From an uncultured Candidatus Thioglobus sp. (GTDB lineage Bacteria; Pseudomonadota; Gammaproteobacteria; PS1; Pseudothioglobaceae), in NCBI GenBank assembly GCA_905182815.1, contig CAJJCX010000004.1:496001-560000 (forward strand): 64,000 nt of DNA, written 5' to 3'. Each line of letters begins with the position of its first letter. Within the stretch, counting starts at the first letter, position 1. Shown here in pieces: positions 1 through 9,410 of this stretch. The notes beneath the pieces were generated by a model. That model was not told the DNA's origin. It made no database searches and saw only the letters and a list, made by a program, of their open reading frames with translations. The position numbers and the translations under genes are program-made.

Positions 1-218
1 CTGTTTATTTGACCTTCAATCAGAGCATTTTGATCTATTAAATTAGTATTAGTTTTCTTAATATCATTGATTATTTTTTGTTTATTTAAAACAATATATG
101 GGAAATTATTAGTAAAAATATTCTGCTTTATTAGAGAAAATAAAATAACAATGAGAACCAGAGTAAGTTTATTTCTATTAATAAACCCAATTAGTCCTGT
201 GGCAGATCTATTACTCAT
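1..218 (-). CDS. FtsB/DivIC-like septum protein, 5' part only (runs off the left edge)
   Basis: An open frame starts with ATG at 218 and stays open to base 1, giving 72 residues. A short polar start (MSNRSATG) is followed by one hydrophobic segment at about residues 17-30. After that comes a Lys/Asn/Gln-rich stretch with heptad spacing that looks like a coiled coil. A single N-terminal anchor followed by a periplasmic coiled coil is the FtsB/DivIC layout, a cell-division scaffold that pairs with FtsL and FtsQ. The start directly abuts the stop of the upstream RDD gene, so the two are probably co-transcribed. The protein is cut off, so the family call is tentative; any small anchored coiled-coil protein would look similar. 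Confidence 0.45.
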   Translation of the reverse strand, partial: MSNRSATGLIGFINRNKLTLVLIVILFSLIKQNIFTNNFPYIVLNKQKIINDIKKTNTNLIDQNALIEGQIN

Positions 219-623
219 TTATTTATGAATTTCAGTAAGGTAAGTTTTCGAATAGTAATCATGCAATGGAAGCTTATATTTATTAAAAAACTGAAATATA
301 AAGCCAATTCCTGCTAATGAAGTTATCGCTAATATTAACCTTATAAGAGATTGCTTATAAGTGACATTTTCACCATCTTGCTGGGTAATTTCAAACTTCC
401 ATGCTCTCATGCCCAGAGTCTGTTTACCTTTAACCCATGATATGGAGAAGTAAGAGAAGATTACTGGAAGCGTTAAAAGATAAAAGAAAAGACTATTAGT
501 GATAGGCTCTTTTTGGTTGATAAGAATGACTATTCCGGCAATAAAAAATACAAATGAGAATACAAGCAATAGATCATAAGTAATTGAGCCTAATCGTCTT
601 AAAAATGAAACATTAGATTGCAT
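219..623 (-). CDS. RDD family membrane protein
   Basis: 134 residues. An Arg-Arg-Leu-Gly near the N-terminus opens the first membrane segment, typical of RDD proteins (R at the start of TM1, paired Asp in TM1). Two hydrophobic helices follow at roughly residues 15-35 and 43-62. The motif GKQTLGMRAWKFEI just after TM2 is the hallmark of the family. A third hydrophobic stretch lies near residues 92-112. The family is poorly understood; some members have been linked to Na+/H+ antiport. It lies between xseA and an FtsB-like gene on the same strand, 29 nt downstream of xseA. The fold assignment is solid, the function unknown. Confidence 0.75.
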   Translation of the reverse strand: MQSNVSFLRRLGSITYDLLLVFSFVFFIAGIVILINQKEPITNSLFFYLLTLPVIFSYFSISWVKGKQTLGMRAWKFEITQQDGENVTYKQSLIRLILAITSLAGIGFIFQFFNKYKLPLHDYYSKTYLTEIHK

Positions 624-652
624 AATTAAATTTACTAGAGTGTTGATGTACT

Positions 653-1918
653 CTAATTATCCTCTTTCTTTGTAACTTTTGAAATGACTTTACCGTCATG
701 AAATTTAGTGACAATAAGGTCTCCAGAATTAATTTTTTTAAATGAAACTATAACTTTTTCTTTTTCATTATGCGTTATTGTGTAACCCCTTGAAAGAGTA
801 TTAAGAGGTGATAGAAGATTAAGAAGACTGGCTTTATTACTTAATTGATTTTTTTGGTGCTTAATGAAGTAATCTGAGTAGTTTTTTAATCGAGTTATTT
901 GTTGATTAAGATTTGTCTTATTTTTATCAATTAGGCTATTTGTAATCCTAAATAAGCGCATCTCGTAGTCATCAAGTTTTTGAGCATTTTGAAGTAATTG
1001 TTGACTTGGATCAATAATTTTGAGCTGAAGCATATTTAGGTATGCATGCTTTTGATCTAAAGACTGAACCATTAAATCTTGCAAATTTTTTCTCAATTTA
1101 GATGCTTTATAGATTAAAACGTTTCGGTCAGGCGTTGCAGAAACAGCAGCAGCAGATGGGGTTGGTGCTCTTACATCAGCAACAAAGTCAGCAATTGTTG
1201 TATCAGTTTCATGACCTATAGAGCTAATTATGGGAGTTGAGCATTTAAATATTTCTCGAGCAAGCTCTTCTTCATTGAAAGCCCATAAGTCTTCTAATGA
1301 TCCACCACCTCTTGCCAGAATAAGAACATCACAATTTTTTTGACTGTCGGCAGCTTGAAGCGCTTTAACTATTTTTTTATGCGCATTTTCACCTTGAACA
1401 ACTGTGTCATAAAGCAGAATTTCGGCAAAAGGGTAGCGTGAATTTAAAACTTTAATTATGTCCTTTATAACTGAACCAGTGGATGAAGAGATAACGCCAA
1501 TTTTTTTAGGATATAAGGGCAGGTCTTTTTTATTCTCCAATTCAAATAATCCCTCAATCCTTAACTTATTCTTTAGTTGGTCAAACGCAAGCTGAAGGTT
1601 TCCAATTCCTGCGGGCTCCATTTGTTGAACTATTAGCTGAAAATCTCCTCTTTGTTCATAAAGTGTTGGCGCCCCTCTAATAATTACAGACATTCCATTT
1701 TCAGGATTAAATTGTACTTTTCTCTGATTTAACCTAAAAAATGCACATCTGATTTGACCACTTGAATCTTTTAATGAAAAATACCAATGCCCAGAAGATG
1801 GTTTAGATAAGTTTGAAATTTCACCTTGAATGAAGCAATGTGGCACATTTTTTTCAATTGAGCTTCGACACAACCTCAAGAAGTTAGATACTGTATAAAT
1901 TTCATCAATATTAAACAT
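653..1918 (-). CDS. xseA: Exodeoxyribonuclease VII large subunit
   Basis: Catalytic subunit of the ssDNA-specific exonuclease that trims single strands to oligonucleotides in repair. An N-terminal OB fold (about residues 5-100, with the motif GHWYFSLKD) is followed by the conserved nuclease region, including VISSSTGSVIKDI, LARGGGSLEDLWAFNEE and SSIGHETDTTIAD, then a long coiled-coil tail. I place the start at 1918 (MFNIDEIYTVSNF). The upstream in-frame ATG at 1984 adds 22 residues (MHSAPARRKW...) that do not look like the family. With the 1918 start the gene overlaps the upstream Smr gene by 8 nt, a coupling pattern common in this window. At 421 residues it is slightly shorter than the E. coli protein. 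The small subunit xseB is not here. Confidence 0.93.
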   Translation of the reverse strand: MFNIDEIYTVSNFLRLCRSSIEKNVPHCFIQGEISNLSKPSSGHWYFSLKDSSGQIRCAFFRLNQRKVQFNPENGMSVIIRGAPTLYEQRGDFQLIVQQMEPAGIGNLQLAFDQLKNKLRIEGLFELENKKDLPLYPKKIGVISSSTGSVIKDIIKVLNSRYPFAEILLYDTVVQGENAHKKIVKALQAADSQKNCDVLILARGGGSLEDLWAFNEEELAREIFKCSTPIISSIGHETDTTIADFVADVRAPTPSAAAVSATPDRNVLIYKASKLRKNLQDLMVQSLDQKHAYLNMLQLKIIDPSQQLLQNAQKLDDYEMRLFRITNSLIDKNKTNLNQQITRLKNYSDYFIKHQKNQLSNKASLLNLLSPLNTLSRGYTITHNEKEKVIVSFKKINSGDLIVTKFHDGKVISKVTKKEDN

Positions 1919-2405
1919 TTGCTTTGAGGTGAACAAAAACAGCCCCAGTTCCGCCCATTTCCTGCGTGCAGGAGCAGAATGCAAGCACTTCTGGGTGTTG
2001 CTTTAGATAATGAACTACTTGAGACTTCATAATTGAGAGGCCATTATCTGAGTGATAACCTTTTCCATGAATAACATGAATAAAGCGTTCGTTCGAATGA
2101 AAATGAATAAACTTAGAGAGTGATTGGCATGCCTCCTCTATCTTATGGCCATGCAAGTCAATTGATGGAGTAGAGCCTATGTTGCCTTGTTTCATTTTTT
2201 TAAGAACTTTTGGCGATAATCCAGATTTATAATGAACTACAGCTTCGGAGCCAGATATATTAGGTTCATATAAAAAACTATATTTTTGAAACAGTTTGTC
2301 TGACCCATTTTTAGAGGTAGCAGTTTTTTTAACACCATCTTTATCGATAGGTTTCTGTTGATCTACAGTAGATCGAAATAATGATTTGTCGCTTTCATTA
2401 ATCAT
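1911..2405 (-). CDS. Smr domain protein (SmrA/SmrB-like)
   Basis: 164 residues. The C-terminal half is an Smr domain with all three signatures: DLHGH at 83-87, the HGKG loop of VIHGKGYHS at 111-119, and GGTGAVFVHL at 151-160. The first 70 residues are polar, as in the short SmrA/SmrB proteins. Smr domains are nucleases; in E. coli SmrB cleaves mRNA at collided ribosomes, and MutS2-type Smr domains act on nucleic acid. Which role applies here cannot be told from sequence. It begins just downstream of the rpsT terminator and overlaps xseA by 8 nt, so these two are translationally coupled. Confidence 0.85.
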   Translation of the reverse strand: MINESDKSLFRSTVDQQKPIDKDGVKKTATSKNGSDKLFQKYSFLYEPNISGSEAVVHYKSGLSPKVLKKMKQGNIGSTPSIDLHGHKIEEACQSLSKFIHFHSNERFIHVIHGKGYHSDNGLSIMKSQVVHYLKQHPEVLAFCSCTQEMGGTGAVFVHLKANV

Positions 2406-2424
2406 ATTAGTAAAAAATTTGAAT

Positions 2425-2450
2425 ATAAAAAAACCCTCAACAGAGGGCTT
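2425..2450 (-). terminator. Rho-independent terminator of rpsT
   Basis: On the minus strand a 5-bp GC-rich stem (CCCTC/GAGGG, bases 2434-2438 and 2443-2447) with a 4-nt loop is followed by a run of seven U residues. It lies between the rpsT stop and the Smr gene start, so it should end the rpsT transcript. Some read-through or an overlapping promoter must feed the Smr-xseA genes, because only 19 bases separate the hairpin from that start. Confidence 0.75.
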
Positions 2451-2502
2451 TAATTATAGCAATGATTTTGCTATCGATATATTAACCTGCAGTAAGCAAA
2501 TT

Positions 2503-2763
2503 TTATAGCGCCTTAATTTGAGCAATAATACGAGATTTCTTTCTGGCCGCTTGATTTTTATGCATTAAACCCTTGCTTACAGCCTGATCAACATTTTTTT
2601 GCATTTCAGTAAAACCACTAGTTGCTTCTTTTTTGTCTCCAGCATCAATAGCATAGGAAACCTTCTTAATAAAGGTGCGAACTTTTGCTCTAATTTGAGA
2701 GTTATGTTTATTGCGCTTTACTGCTTGTCTTGCGCGTTTTTTTGAACCTGCTGAATTGGCCAT
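2503..2763 (-). CDS. rpsT: 30S ribosomal protein S20
   Basis: 86-residue, strongly basic, all-helical protein of typical S20 length. It opens with MANSAGSKKRARQAVKRNKHN and contains the conserved stretch GLMHKNQAARKKSR near the end. S20 binds the 5' domain of 16S rRNA during early 30S assembly. The gene stands alone, as rpsT usually does, with its own terminator immediately downstream. Confidence 0.97.
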   Translation of the reverse strand: MANSAGSKKRARQAVKRNKHNSQIRAKVRTFIKKVSYAIDAGDKKEATSGFTEMQKNVDQAVSKGLMHKNQAARKKSRIIAQIKAL

Positions 2764-2845
2764 ATTTTTTAGTTAATGCTTAAATTACGAAAACACGAAT
2801 TATAGAGTCTCGCCTTCATTTATGCAAGCATTTGTTTGCATTAGG

Positions 2846-3451
2846 TTAATTTGCTAAAGATTTAATACATTCAAGTGTTTTCTTCTTATTAAGCAATAAC
2901 TGCCAAGTATTACCACCTTGAGTTTTCCATAGAGACACAGCTCTTATTCCTGCGAGTAACAATGCCCTTATATGGTTTGCAGTATGACGGTTTGAAAGAT
3001 AAATTTGCTCACCTCGGACCATGATTGTTGGATTGAGACTTCCAATTGTATTTTTATAAAGCTCTGCCAGTCGAGCAATTGAATTGCTATGGTGAATGTC
3101 AAAAAATTCCTGTTTATTAATAACACTAATTTCATTTGAAATTTGATTTAATAAATCTGGTTTTTTCATTAATTTTTTTTCTAAATTTATTAGGGCCGTT
3201 GCATAGAGCATAACATTGTGCATATCAATGGTTTTCTTCTCAAGAATTAATTTTAATGAATCAAAGCCTAACTTTAGGTCCTCGGGAGAGGTAAATATTT
3301 CATCAATAGAGTCACTTTCACTAACAATACTGCTAAGGCTTGCTTTATTAGTATGGCCGTCACATTTACCTGTCAGAGCGAGTTGATGAACTAAAGCTGT
3401 CGATTGAAATATACTTGCTAGTGCAAGCGTTTTTTGTGCTGTCTTATTCAT
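2846..3451 (-). CDS. hflD: High frequency lysogenization protein HflD homologue
   Basis: 201 residues from the ATG at 3451 (MNKTAQKTLALASIFQ). An ATG nine codons upstream (3478) lies inside mnmA and seems less likely. The helical sequence with the conserved opening ASIFQSTALVHQLA, and a position directly after mnmA with 8 nt overlap, match the mnmA-hflD pair of gammaproteobacteria. In E. coli HflD is a membrane-associated protein that antagonises the lambda CII regulator; its host role is not well defined. No purB follows here, unlike in enterobacteria. Confidence 0.85.
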   Translation of the reverse strand: MNKTAQKTLALASIFQSTALVHQLALTGKCDGHTNKASLSSIVSESDSIDEIFTSPEDLKLGFDSLKLILEKKTIDMHNVMLYATALINLEKKLMKKPDLLNQISNEISVINKQEFFDIHHSNSIARLAELYKNTIGSLNPTIMVRGEQIYLSNRHTANHIRALLLAGIRAVSLWKTQGGNTWQLLLNKKKTLECIKSLAN

Positions 3452-4535
3452 TAGATTTTGATTTGATAACGCTACCACCTAGGCAAATATCTCCATCATA
3501 AAACACAACAGATTGCCCTGGAGTTATCGCTCTTTGAGATTCATTAAAGTCAACTCTAATAGTCTGGTCATCATTTAGGCTTACATCACACTTCTGTGAG
3601 TCTTGTCGATACCTTATTTTCGCACTGCAGTTGAAAGATGACTTGGGAGGACTATCAACCCAGTGGATATCATCTGCAATTAGAGAGTTATGATAAAGCA
3701 AAGGGTGGTCACCCTGCACTACAATAATTTTATTGGACTCTAGAATTTTATCTGCAACGAACCATGGCTCGGGAGAAATGCTAAAGCCTCCTCCAATTTC
3801 AAGTCCTTTGCGCTGACCTATTGTATAGAAAGGCAGCCCATCATGATGTTTTATAAAGGCGCCATTTTGATCAACAATATCACCCTTCTCTTTTGGCAAG
3901 AAAGTGGTTAAAAACTCTGAAAATGGCCTCTCACCTATAAAACAAATACCTGTTGAGTCTTTCTTATCAGCATTAAGAAAGTTATTATTTTTTGCAATTT
4001 TACGAACCTCTTGCTTGTCAATTTCACCCAACGGGAAAAGACTTTGAGATAGTTGTTCTTGGTTAAGTAAATGCAAAAAATAGCTTTGGTCTTTATTTCC
4101 ATCTAGCCCTGACTTTAATAGGAACTTGCCATTCTCTTCTGCAATCCTTGCGTAGTGACCGGTTGCGATTTTTGTTGCACCGAGATCTTTTGCGTAATCC
4201 AAAAAGGCTTTAAATTTAATTCTTTGATTGCAAAGAACATCTGGATTAGGGGTCCTTCCTTTTTTATGTTCAGATAAGAAGTGCTCAAATACATCTTCCC
4301 AATACTCATGAGAGAAATTGACTGTATGGAGTTTGATCCCAAGCTGGTCTGCTACTTGCTGAGCATCAGCAAGATCCTGAGATGCGCTGCAATATTCATC
4401 GTCATCATCTTCATCCCAATTTTTCATGAATAATGCTTCTACTTCATAACCTTTTTCAAGCAAAAGAAAAGCTGCAACGGATGAGTCAACTCCCCCTGAA
4501 AGGCCAACAATGATTTTGTTGTCAGTTGCCATCAT
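3444..4535 (-). CDS. mnmA: tRNA-specific 2-thiouridylase MnmA
   Basis: 363 residues. It performs the ATP-dependent 2-thiolation of U34 in tRNA-Lys, Glu and Gln, taking sulfur from the Tus relay. The PP-loop GLSGGVDSS is at residues 11-19. The two catalytic cysteines are in place: C102 (LCNQRIKF) and C198 (STGICFIGERPF). The C-terminal beta domain is present. The start shares one base with the phoH stop (TAATG); a second Met one codon later is equally possible. It is followed by hflD in the usual order. Confidence 0.96.
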   Translation of the reverse strand: MMATDNKIIVGLSGGVDSSVAAFLLLEKGYEVEALFMKNWDEDDDDEYCSASQDLADAQQVADQLGIKLHTVNFSHEYWEDVFEHFLSEHKKGRTPNPDVLCNQRIKFKAFLDYAKDLGATKIATGHYARIAEENGKFLLKSGLDGNKDQSYFLHLLNQEQLSQSLFPLGEIDKQEVRKIAKNNNFLNADKKDSTGICFIGERPFSEFLTTFLPKEKGDIVDQNGAFIKHHDGLPFYTIGQRKGLEIGGGFSISPEPWFVADKILESNKIIVVQGDHPLLYHNSLIADDIHWVDSPPKSSFNCSAKIRYRQDSQKCDVSLNDDQTIRVDFNESQRAITPGQSVVFYDGDICLGGSVIKSKSNE

Positions 4536-5449
4536 TACGCATTATCGTAAGCTCTTACAATATTTTTAACCAGTTGATGCCTGACAACATCTTGGGCATC
4601 GAAGTTACAAAAAGCAATTTGTTCAATATCTTTGAGAATTTTGATTGCATCTGTTAGTCCTGATTGTTTTGGATTTGGCAGGTCAATTTGAGTAACATCG
4701 CCTGTAATTACCATCTTTGAACCAAACCCCATCCGAGTCAAAAACATTTTCATCTGAGGTATGGTTGTATTCTGGGCTTCATCAAGGATGATATAAGATT
4801 CATTTAAGGTTCTTCCTCTCATGAATGCTAATGGGGCAACTTCAATAACTCGCTGTTCTATTAGTTTATTGACTTTTTCAAAGCCTATAAATTCATAAAG
4901 TGCGTCATAGATTGGACGAAGGTAGGGGTCAACTTTTTCACTAAGGTCGCCAGGAAGAAATCCTAGTTTTTCACCCGCTTCAACTGCTGGTCGAACCAAA
5001 ACTATTCTCTTTACATCTGAACTTTCAAGAGCCTCAACTGCTCTTGCAACGGCTAAATATGTTTTACCTGTTCCTGCTGGACCAACTGCAAAAACAGCAT
5101 CATTTTCTATAATTGCATTGACATAATTTTGCTGATTAGTGCTTCTAATATGAATATGTTTTCGACTGGTTTTAATTGTGACAGATTTTACTTCTCCATT
5201 AGGGCTGTTAAGTGATTTAATGCAAAGATCTATGTCACCAAAGTCGATTGCTTTAGTTTCAGATACAATAAGAAGGTCCTGCAAAACTGAAACAGCTAAA
5301 GCAGAATTCTCCCCTTTTATATTAAAGTCTGACCCTTTATTGGAGATATTAACGCCAAGGTTAGTGGCAATATTCTCAATATTTTTGTCAAGTCCCCCAC
5401 AAATATTTGCTAGTTGCTCAGAGCTTTGAATGTTGAGTGTAAATTTCAT
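4535..5449 (-). CDS. PhoH-like ATPase (YbeZ type)
   Basis: 304 residues. The short N-terminal KH-like region is followed by the PhoH P-loop domain: Walker A GPAGTGKT at 123-130, the conserved RPAVEAGEKLGFLPGD, Walker B ending LDEAQN, and GDVTQIDLP. PhoH-like ATPases of this type partner with the RNase YbeY in many bacteria, but here no ybeY follows; mnmA comes directly after, overlapping by 1 nt. The biochemical role remains uncertain (RNA-linked ATPase/helicase). It is the first gene of a minus-strand run, diverging from the deacetylase at 5531. Confidence 0.9.
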   Translation of the reverse strand: MKFTLNIQSSEQLANICGGLDKNIENIATNLGVNISNKGSDFNIKGENSALAVSVLQDLLIVSETKAIDFGDIDLCIKSLNSPNGEVKSVTIKTSRKHIHIRSTNQQNYVNAIIENDAVFAVGPAGTGKTYLAVARAVEALESSDVKRIVLVRPAVEAGEKLGFLPGDLSEKVDPYLRPIYDALYEFIGFEKVNKLIEQRVIEVAPLAFMRGRTLNESYIILDEAQNTTIPQMKMFLTRMGFGSKMVITGDVTQIDLPNPKQSGLTDAIKILKDIEQIAFCNFDAQDVVRHQLVKNIVRAYDNA

Positions 5450-5530
5450 GGGTTTTATTTTACTGAATTACTTTGAAAACAAATGTTAAGTTGCATGATT
5501 TGGTGCACTATTTAATTTATCATTTATCTT

Positions 5531-6553
5531 ATGAAAATATTAAATATGTTTTTAAAGTTATTTATTTTAATAAGCTTTTTGCTGCCACTAAATTCCTACG
5601 CAAGCGATAGTGGTTGTGTGATTCTTGTTTATCATCGTTTTTCAGATGAAGAGCCAAAGTCTACAAGCACTCCACCAGATCTGTTTAATCAGCATTTAGA
5701 ATATTTAAAGAAAAATAATTACCAGGTGCTGCCTTTAAAAAATGTTATTGAAAGCCTTCAAGCTAAAGAAAATTTACCAGAGAAATGCGTTAGTTTGACC
5801 GCTGATGACGGTTTTTTGTCATTCTATACTGAGGCCTTTCCATTACTAGTTGATTATCAATTTCCAATGACTGTCTTTGTATCAACGGAGTCTATTGATA
5901 AAAAATATGACTTAATGATGTCTTGGGACCAGCTTCGTGAAATGGCGCCTTTAATAGATGTTTATAACCACAGTAATAAACATCTTCATTTAGTTAATCA
6001 AGATACTTCAACACTAGAAAATGAAATCTCTTATGCCCAAGACAGGATTGAAAAGGAGTTGGGTGTTAATGACAAATTTTTTGCTTACCCATATGGCGAG
6101 TATGACGATAAGACTTATTCATATCTAGATGCACTTGGCTACACTGCATTTGGACAACAGTCTGGAGTTGCAAGTCAGGCCAGTGACTTTTTAAATTTTC
6201 CTAGATTCTCAATGTCAGGGCCTTATGCAAAAATGGACAGCTTTTCACTGAAAGTTCAAACTGTGGACATGCCAATTAAGAGCTATAGTCCTAAGTCTTT
6301 AATAATTTCAAATGATTACAAGCCCTTATTAGATTTAGTTTTTTCAAGGCCACTAACTACTTATGAAAAAAATAACTTTTCTTGTTTTGTTTCTGGACAG
6401 GATCTAGCAGACCTTCATTGGAGCGGCCTTCAGGCGGTAAGTATTCAATCAAAAGCCCCACTCTTGTCAGGAAGGAGTCGCTATAACTGCACTATGCCCT
6501 ATAAAGAGAAAGGTCGATATTATTGGTATTCTAAACTCTGGTTAAGGTTGTAG
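5531..6553 (+). CDS. Secreted polysaccharide deacetylase family protein
   Basis: 340 residues with a clear signal peptide (basic start, hydrophobic core to about residue 20, likely cleavage after NSYA near 24). A NodB-type domain follows: VILVYHRF at 31-38, the catalytic/metal Asp pair TADDGF (D92, D93), and the metal-binding HSNKH (H147, H151). FAYPYGEYDD supplies the later conserved motif. The combination resembles PgaB/IcaB-type N-deacetylases of periplasmic or surface polysaccharides. About 110 C-terminal residues are unassigned and might bind sugar. No glycosyltransferase lies nearby, so the substrate is unknown. The gene ends 2 nt from the convergent miaB. Confidence 0.82.
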   Translation: MKILNMFLKLFILISFLLPLNSYASDSGCVILVYHRFSDEEPKSTSTPPDLFNQHLEYLKKNNYQVLPLKNVIESLQAKENLPEKCVSLTADDGFLSFYTEAFPLLVDYQFPMTVFVSTESIDKKYDLMMSWDQLREMAPLIDVYNHSNKHLHLVNQDTSTLENEISYAQDRIEKELGVNDKFFAYPYGEYDDKTYSYLDALGYTAFGQQSGVASQASDFLNFPRFSMSGPYAKMDSFSLKVQTVDMPIKSYSPKSLIISNDYKPLLDLVFSRPLTTYEKNNFSCFVSGQDLADLHWSGLQAVSIQSKAPLLSGRSRYNCTMPYKEKGRYYWYSKLWLRL

Positions 6554-6555
6554 TT

Positions 6556-7878
6556 TTAAATTAACTCTGCTTGAAGCGAGTTTCCTATGCCATCCGTAAT
6601 TTTAACTGATACGATTTGTCCAATTAATTGCTCATTGCCAATGAAGTGAGCTGTTCTCATGTTTTCAGTCCTACCTGACAACGTTGCTCCTTTTTTTGAG
6701 CTACCTTCTACAAGGACTTTTTGTATACTTCCAATCATTGATTTAGAGATTTCTTCGGTATTTTCATTAAGCTTATCTTGAATGACGACTAATCTTTGTT
6801 TTTTAGTTTCAGCGCTCACATCATCGTCAAAGCTTGCAGCAATTGTCCCAGGCCTTTTTGAGTAAATAAAACTAAATGATTTATCAAAGCCAATCTCTTC
6901 AATTAAATTAACTGTGTCATTAAAGTCCTTTTCAGTTTCACCAGGAAAGCCAATAATGAAATCTGAAGATATAGAAATACCAGGCCTAATTTTCTTTAAA
7001 TTTCGAATCTTAGATTTATATTCAATAGCGGTATGTCCACGTTTCATAAGCCCTAAAACTCTATCAGAGCCACTCTGGACTGGAAGATGAAGATGCGATA
7101 CTAACTCCGGAACTTCAGCATAAGCTTGAATAAGCCTGTCGCTAAACTCTACTGGATGAGAAGTGGTATAGCGAATTCGCTCAATGCCTGAAACTTGGGC
7201 AACAATGGCTATTAAAAGTGCTAAATCAGCAACTTCGCCATCATCCATTACGCCCATAAAGGAGTTTACATTTTGACCAAGCAGGTTAATTTCTTTAACG
7301 CCCTGATTAGCTAAAATTTCCACTTCACGAATTACATCATTAAATGGTCTAGAGATTTCCTCACCTCTTGTATATGGAACAACACAAAAAGTACAGTATT
7401 TACTGCATCCCTCCATTATCGAAACAAATGCTGTTGCGCCATCACTATGAGGCTCAGGTAAGTGATCAAATTTTTCAATTTCTGGGAAAGAGATATCAAT
7501 GCTTATTTGATTTTCATTAAGGGCTTCATTTAGCATATTTGGAAGTCTATGAAGTGTTTGTGGGCCAAAAATCATATCAACATAGGGCGCTCTTTTAAGA
7601 ATAAGATCGCCTTCTTGTGAGGCGACACATCCACCAACACCAATTACCAAGTTTGGCTTCTTTTCTTTTAATTTTCTCCAGCGACCCAATTGATGAAATA
7701 ATTTTTCCTCGGCTTTTTCACGAATTGAGCAAGTATTTACCAATAGAACGTCAGCCTCAGTAATGTCTTCAGTTAATTCGAGGCCGTGAGACTCTTTAAG
7801 GACGTCACCCATTTTATCTGAGTCGTACTCATTCATTTGACACCCAAAGGTGCGAACGTATAATTTAGAGATGCTCAT
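6556..7878 (-). CDS. miaB: tRNA-2-methylthio-N6-dimethylallyladenosine synthase MiaB
   Basis: 440 residues. A radical-SAM methylthiotransferase that converts i6A37 to ms2i6A37 in tRNAs reading UNN codons. The auxiliary cluster cysteines C13, C50 and C84 are in the N-terminal UPF0004 domain. The radical-SAM CxxxCxxC motif is C158/C162/C165 (GCSKYCTFC), and a C-terminal TRAM domain follows. The start directly abuts the stop of the mechanosensitive channel gene. In many gammaproteobacteria miaB is followed by phoH-ybeY; here PhoH is close by but separated by the opposite-strand deacetylase. Confidence 0.97.
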   Translation of the reverse strand: MSISKLYVRTFGCQMNEYDSDKMGDVLKESHGLELTEDITEADVLLVNTCSIREKAEEKLFHQLGRWRKLKEKKPNLVIGVGGCVASQEGDLILKRAPYVDMIFGPQTLHRLPNMLNEALNENQISIDISFPEIEKFDHLPEPHSDGATAFVSIMEGCSKYCTFCVVPYTRGEEISRPFNDVIREVEILANQGVKEINLLGQNVNSFMGVMDDGEVADLALLIAIVAQVSGIERIRYTTSHPVEFSDRLIQAYAEVPELVSHLHLPVQSGSDRVLGLMKRGHTAIEYKSKIRNLKKIRPGISISSDFIIGFPGETEKDFNDTVNLIEEIGFDKSFSFIYSKRPGTIAASFDDDVSAETKKQRLVVIQDKLNENTEEISKSMIGSIQKVLVEGSSKKGATLSGRTENMRTAHFIGNEQLIGQIVSVKITDGIGNSLQAELI

Positions 7879-8913
7879 TTATGTCTTTTGAATATGCAAA
7901 GTCTGAGTTGGATAAGCAATCTCAGCATTATGATCTGCAATTATTTGAGCAATATCAAGGAGAAGCTTGCCTTTCATTTTCTTAAATTCTCCTACCTCAG
8001 TATCGGAACTAAAGGCCCAAATTACGAAATCAAGTGAAGACGCGTTGAATACATCAAAGTATACTCGGCAGGGCTGATCATTCGCAATATGCTTGTTGTT
8101 TGCTAACAAGGCTTGAACCTTTTCAATAATACTTTCCATTTGCGCAATATCATCGTACCTTATTCCAATAACCTCATAAATCTGACGGTTAGTCATTCGA
8201 GAAGGGGTTTCAATAGGAATGGTTGCAAAAATTCCGTTTGGAACATAAACTGGATTTTTACTAAAGGTTCTAATTCGCGTCATTCTCCAGCCAATTTTTT
8301 CAACAACGCCTTCGATACTTCTATCTGAAGTGCGAATCCAATCTCCAGTAGAAAAAGGTTTGTCCATTTGAATCATAAGACCGCCAAAAACGTTGGCAAG
8401 CATGTCTTTAGCAGCAAAACCTACGACAATACCACCGACACCACCTAGGGTTAGTATTGAAGAGATAGCGTAGCCATAAAATTGAGCAACTCCAAGAATA
8501 ATGGCAAAAACAAAAAGGATTTTCATTAATCGAGCAAATAACCTTACAGAATCTTTATCAAAGCTTCCTTCAGATTCAAGCATAAAGTTTTCAACGCTTG
8601 AAATTAATCTTAAGATTCCCCATGTCAAAATAAATACAGGTGTGATGCTGATGTAGCTAACAATTTGACCAAGTGACTGAATTTCTGATGTTAGTTCACG
8701 CAATGACAAGTATAACCATCCATACCAAATTAGGACCTTAAGAGGGGCGGAGATTGCACGAATTAAGTGGTCATCTATTTGCGTTTTAGTACTGCCAGAA
8801 TGTTTTGTGATTTGCTTAAGAACAAAGCTTAAAGCAATGTGAACAATAACAGCAAGTACTAGCAGAGCTGCAACCATCTGAAATGGACTAATGTTTTGGA
8901 TAAATTCATTCAT
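7879..8913 (-). CDS. Small-conductance mechanosensitive channel (MscS family)
   Basis: 344 residues. Four or so membrane helices lie in the first 170 residues. The Gly/Ala-rich pore helix contains SILTLGGVGGIVVGFAAKDMLANVFGG, followed by the beta domain (FSTGDWIRTSD, GVVEKIGWRMTRIRTF, VPNG) and an alpha/beta C-terminus. Such channels release solutes on hypo-osmotic shock. It is larger than E. coli MscS because of an extra N-terminal helix. It overlaps the upstream LytM gene by 1 nt and abuts miaB. Confidence 0.92.
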   Translation of the reverse strand: MNEFIQNISPFQMVAALLVLAVIVHIALSFVLKQITKHSGSTKTQIDDHLIRAISAPLKVLIWYGWLYLSLRELTSEIQSLGQIVSYISITPVFILTWGILRLISSVENFMLESEGSFDKDSVRLFARLMKILFVFAIILGVAQFYGYAISSILTLGGVGGIVVGFAAKDMLANVFGGLMIQMDKPFSTGDWIRTSDRSIEGVVEKIGWRMTRIRTFSKNPVYVPNGIFATIPIETPSRMTNRQIYEVIGIRYDDIAQMESIIEKVQALLANNKHIANDQPCRVYFDVFNASSLDFVIWAFSSDTEVGEFKKMKGKLLLDIAQIIADHNAEIAYPTQTLHIQKT

Positions 8914-9410
8914 CAGAGGTATTTTAATGGATTAATAGGTTCTTCGTATTTTTTCATTTCGAAATAAAATGGTTTGTCGCTGGTAAGAGCAATTAGCCCA
9001 CCTTTTTGTATAATATCACCCTCACTTACAAGTAGCTCTTGATTTTGATTGTAAATACTATAGAAGCCATAAGCATGCTTGATAATAATCATTTTTCCAT
9101 AGCTTGTCATTTTATCACCGCTATATACTACTTCGCCTTTTCTTATTGCCCTTACTTCTTGACCGGCAGAATTGTTGTAAGTTAATCCAAAGTGACTGTC
9201 TTTTTCAGAGTAGCTTTTAAGTATTGAGGCGTCAATAGGCAAAGACCAGTCATTGTTAACATTTGAATTACTGGTTTTTGCTTTAGTGTTTTGTTGTAAA
9301 GCCTCTACTTTGTTAAATGATTTTTCAACAACAGTAACTTGACCGGCATCATTGGTAAAGCAGCCCGCAAGAAAAATAAGTAAAAAAAGAGTCAAAAATT
9401 TAGTATTCAT
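8913..9410 (-). CDS. Lipoprotein with degenerate LytM/M23 domain (NlpD/EnvC-like)
   Basis: 165 residues from the ATG at 9410, chosen over the ATG at 9419 because it gives a compact lipoprotein signal: a hydrophobic core and lipobox LAGC with the lipidated Cys at residue 17. The C-terminal 100 residues resemble M23/LytM (KGEVVYSGDKMTSYGKMIIIKHAYGFYSIYNQNQ). The zinc ligands are not conserved: the first His site reads SHFGLTYNN without the Asp, and the final HxH is absent (YNQ). Inactive LytM domains of this type activate amidases in division (NlpD, EnvC). No LysM domain is seen, unlike classical NlpD. Confidence 0.72.
   Translation of the reverse strand: MNTKFLTLFLLIFLAGCFTNDAGQVTVVEKSFNKVEALQQNTKAKTSNSNVNNDWSLPIDASILKSYSEKDSHFGLTYNNSAGQEVRAIRKGEVVYSGDKMTSYGKMIIIKHAYGFYSIYNQNQELLVSEGDIIQKGGLIALTSDKPFYFEMKKYEEPINPLKYL

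Noticed and set aside
1919-1984. Longer xseA N-terminus
   Set aside because: The extra 22 residues are unlike the family and would lie inside the Smr gene; the 1918 start matches homologues.
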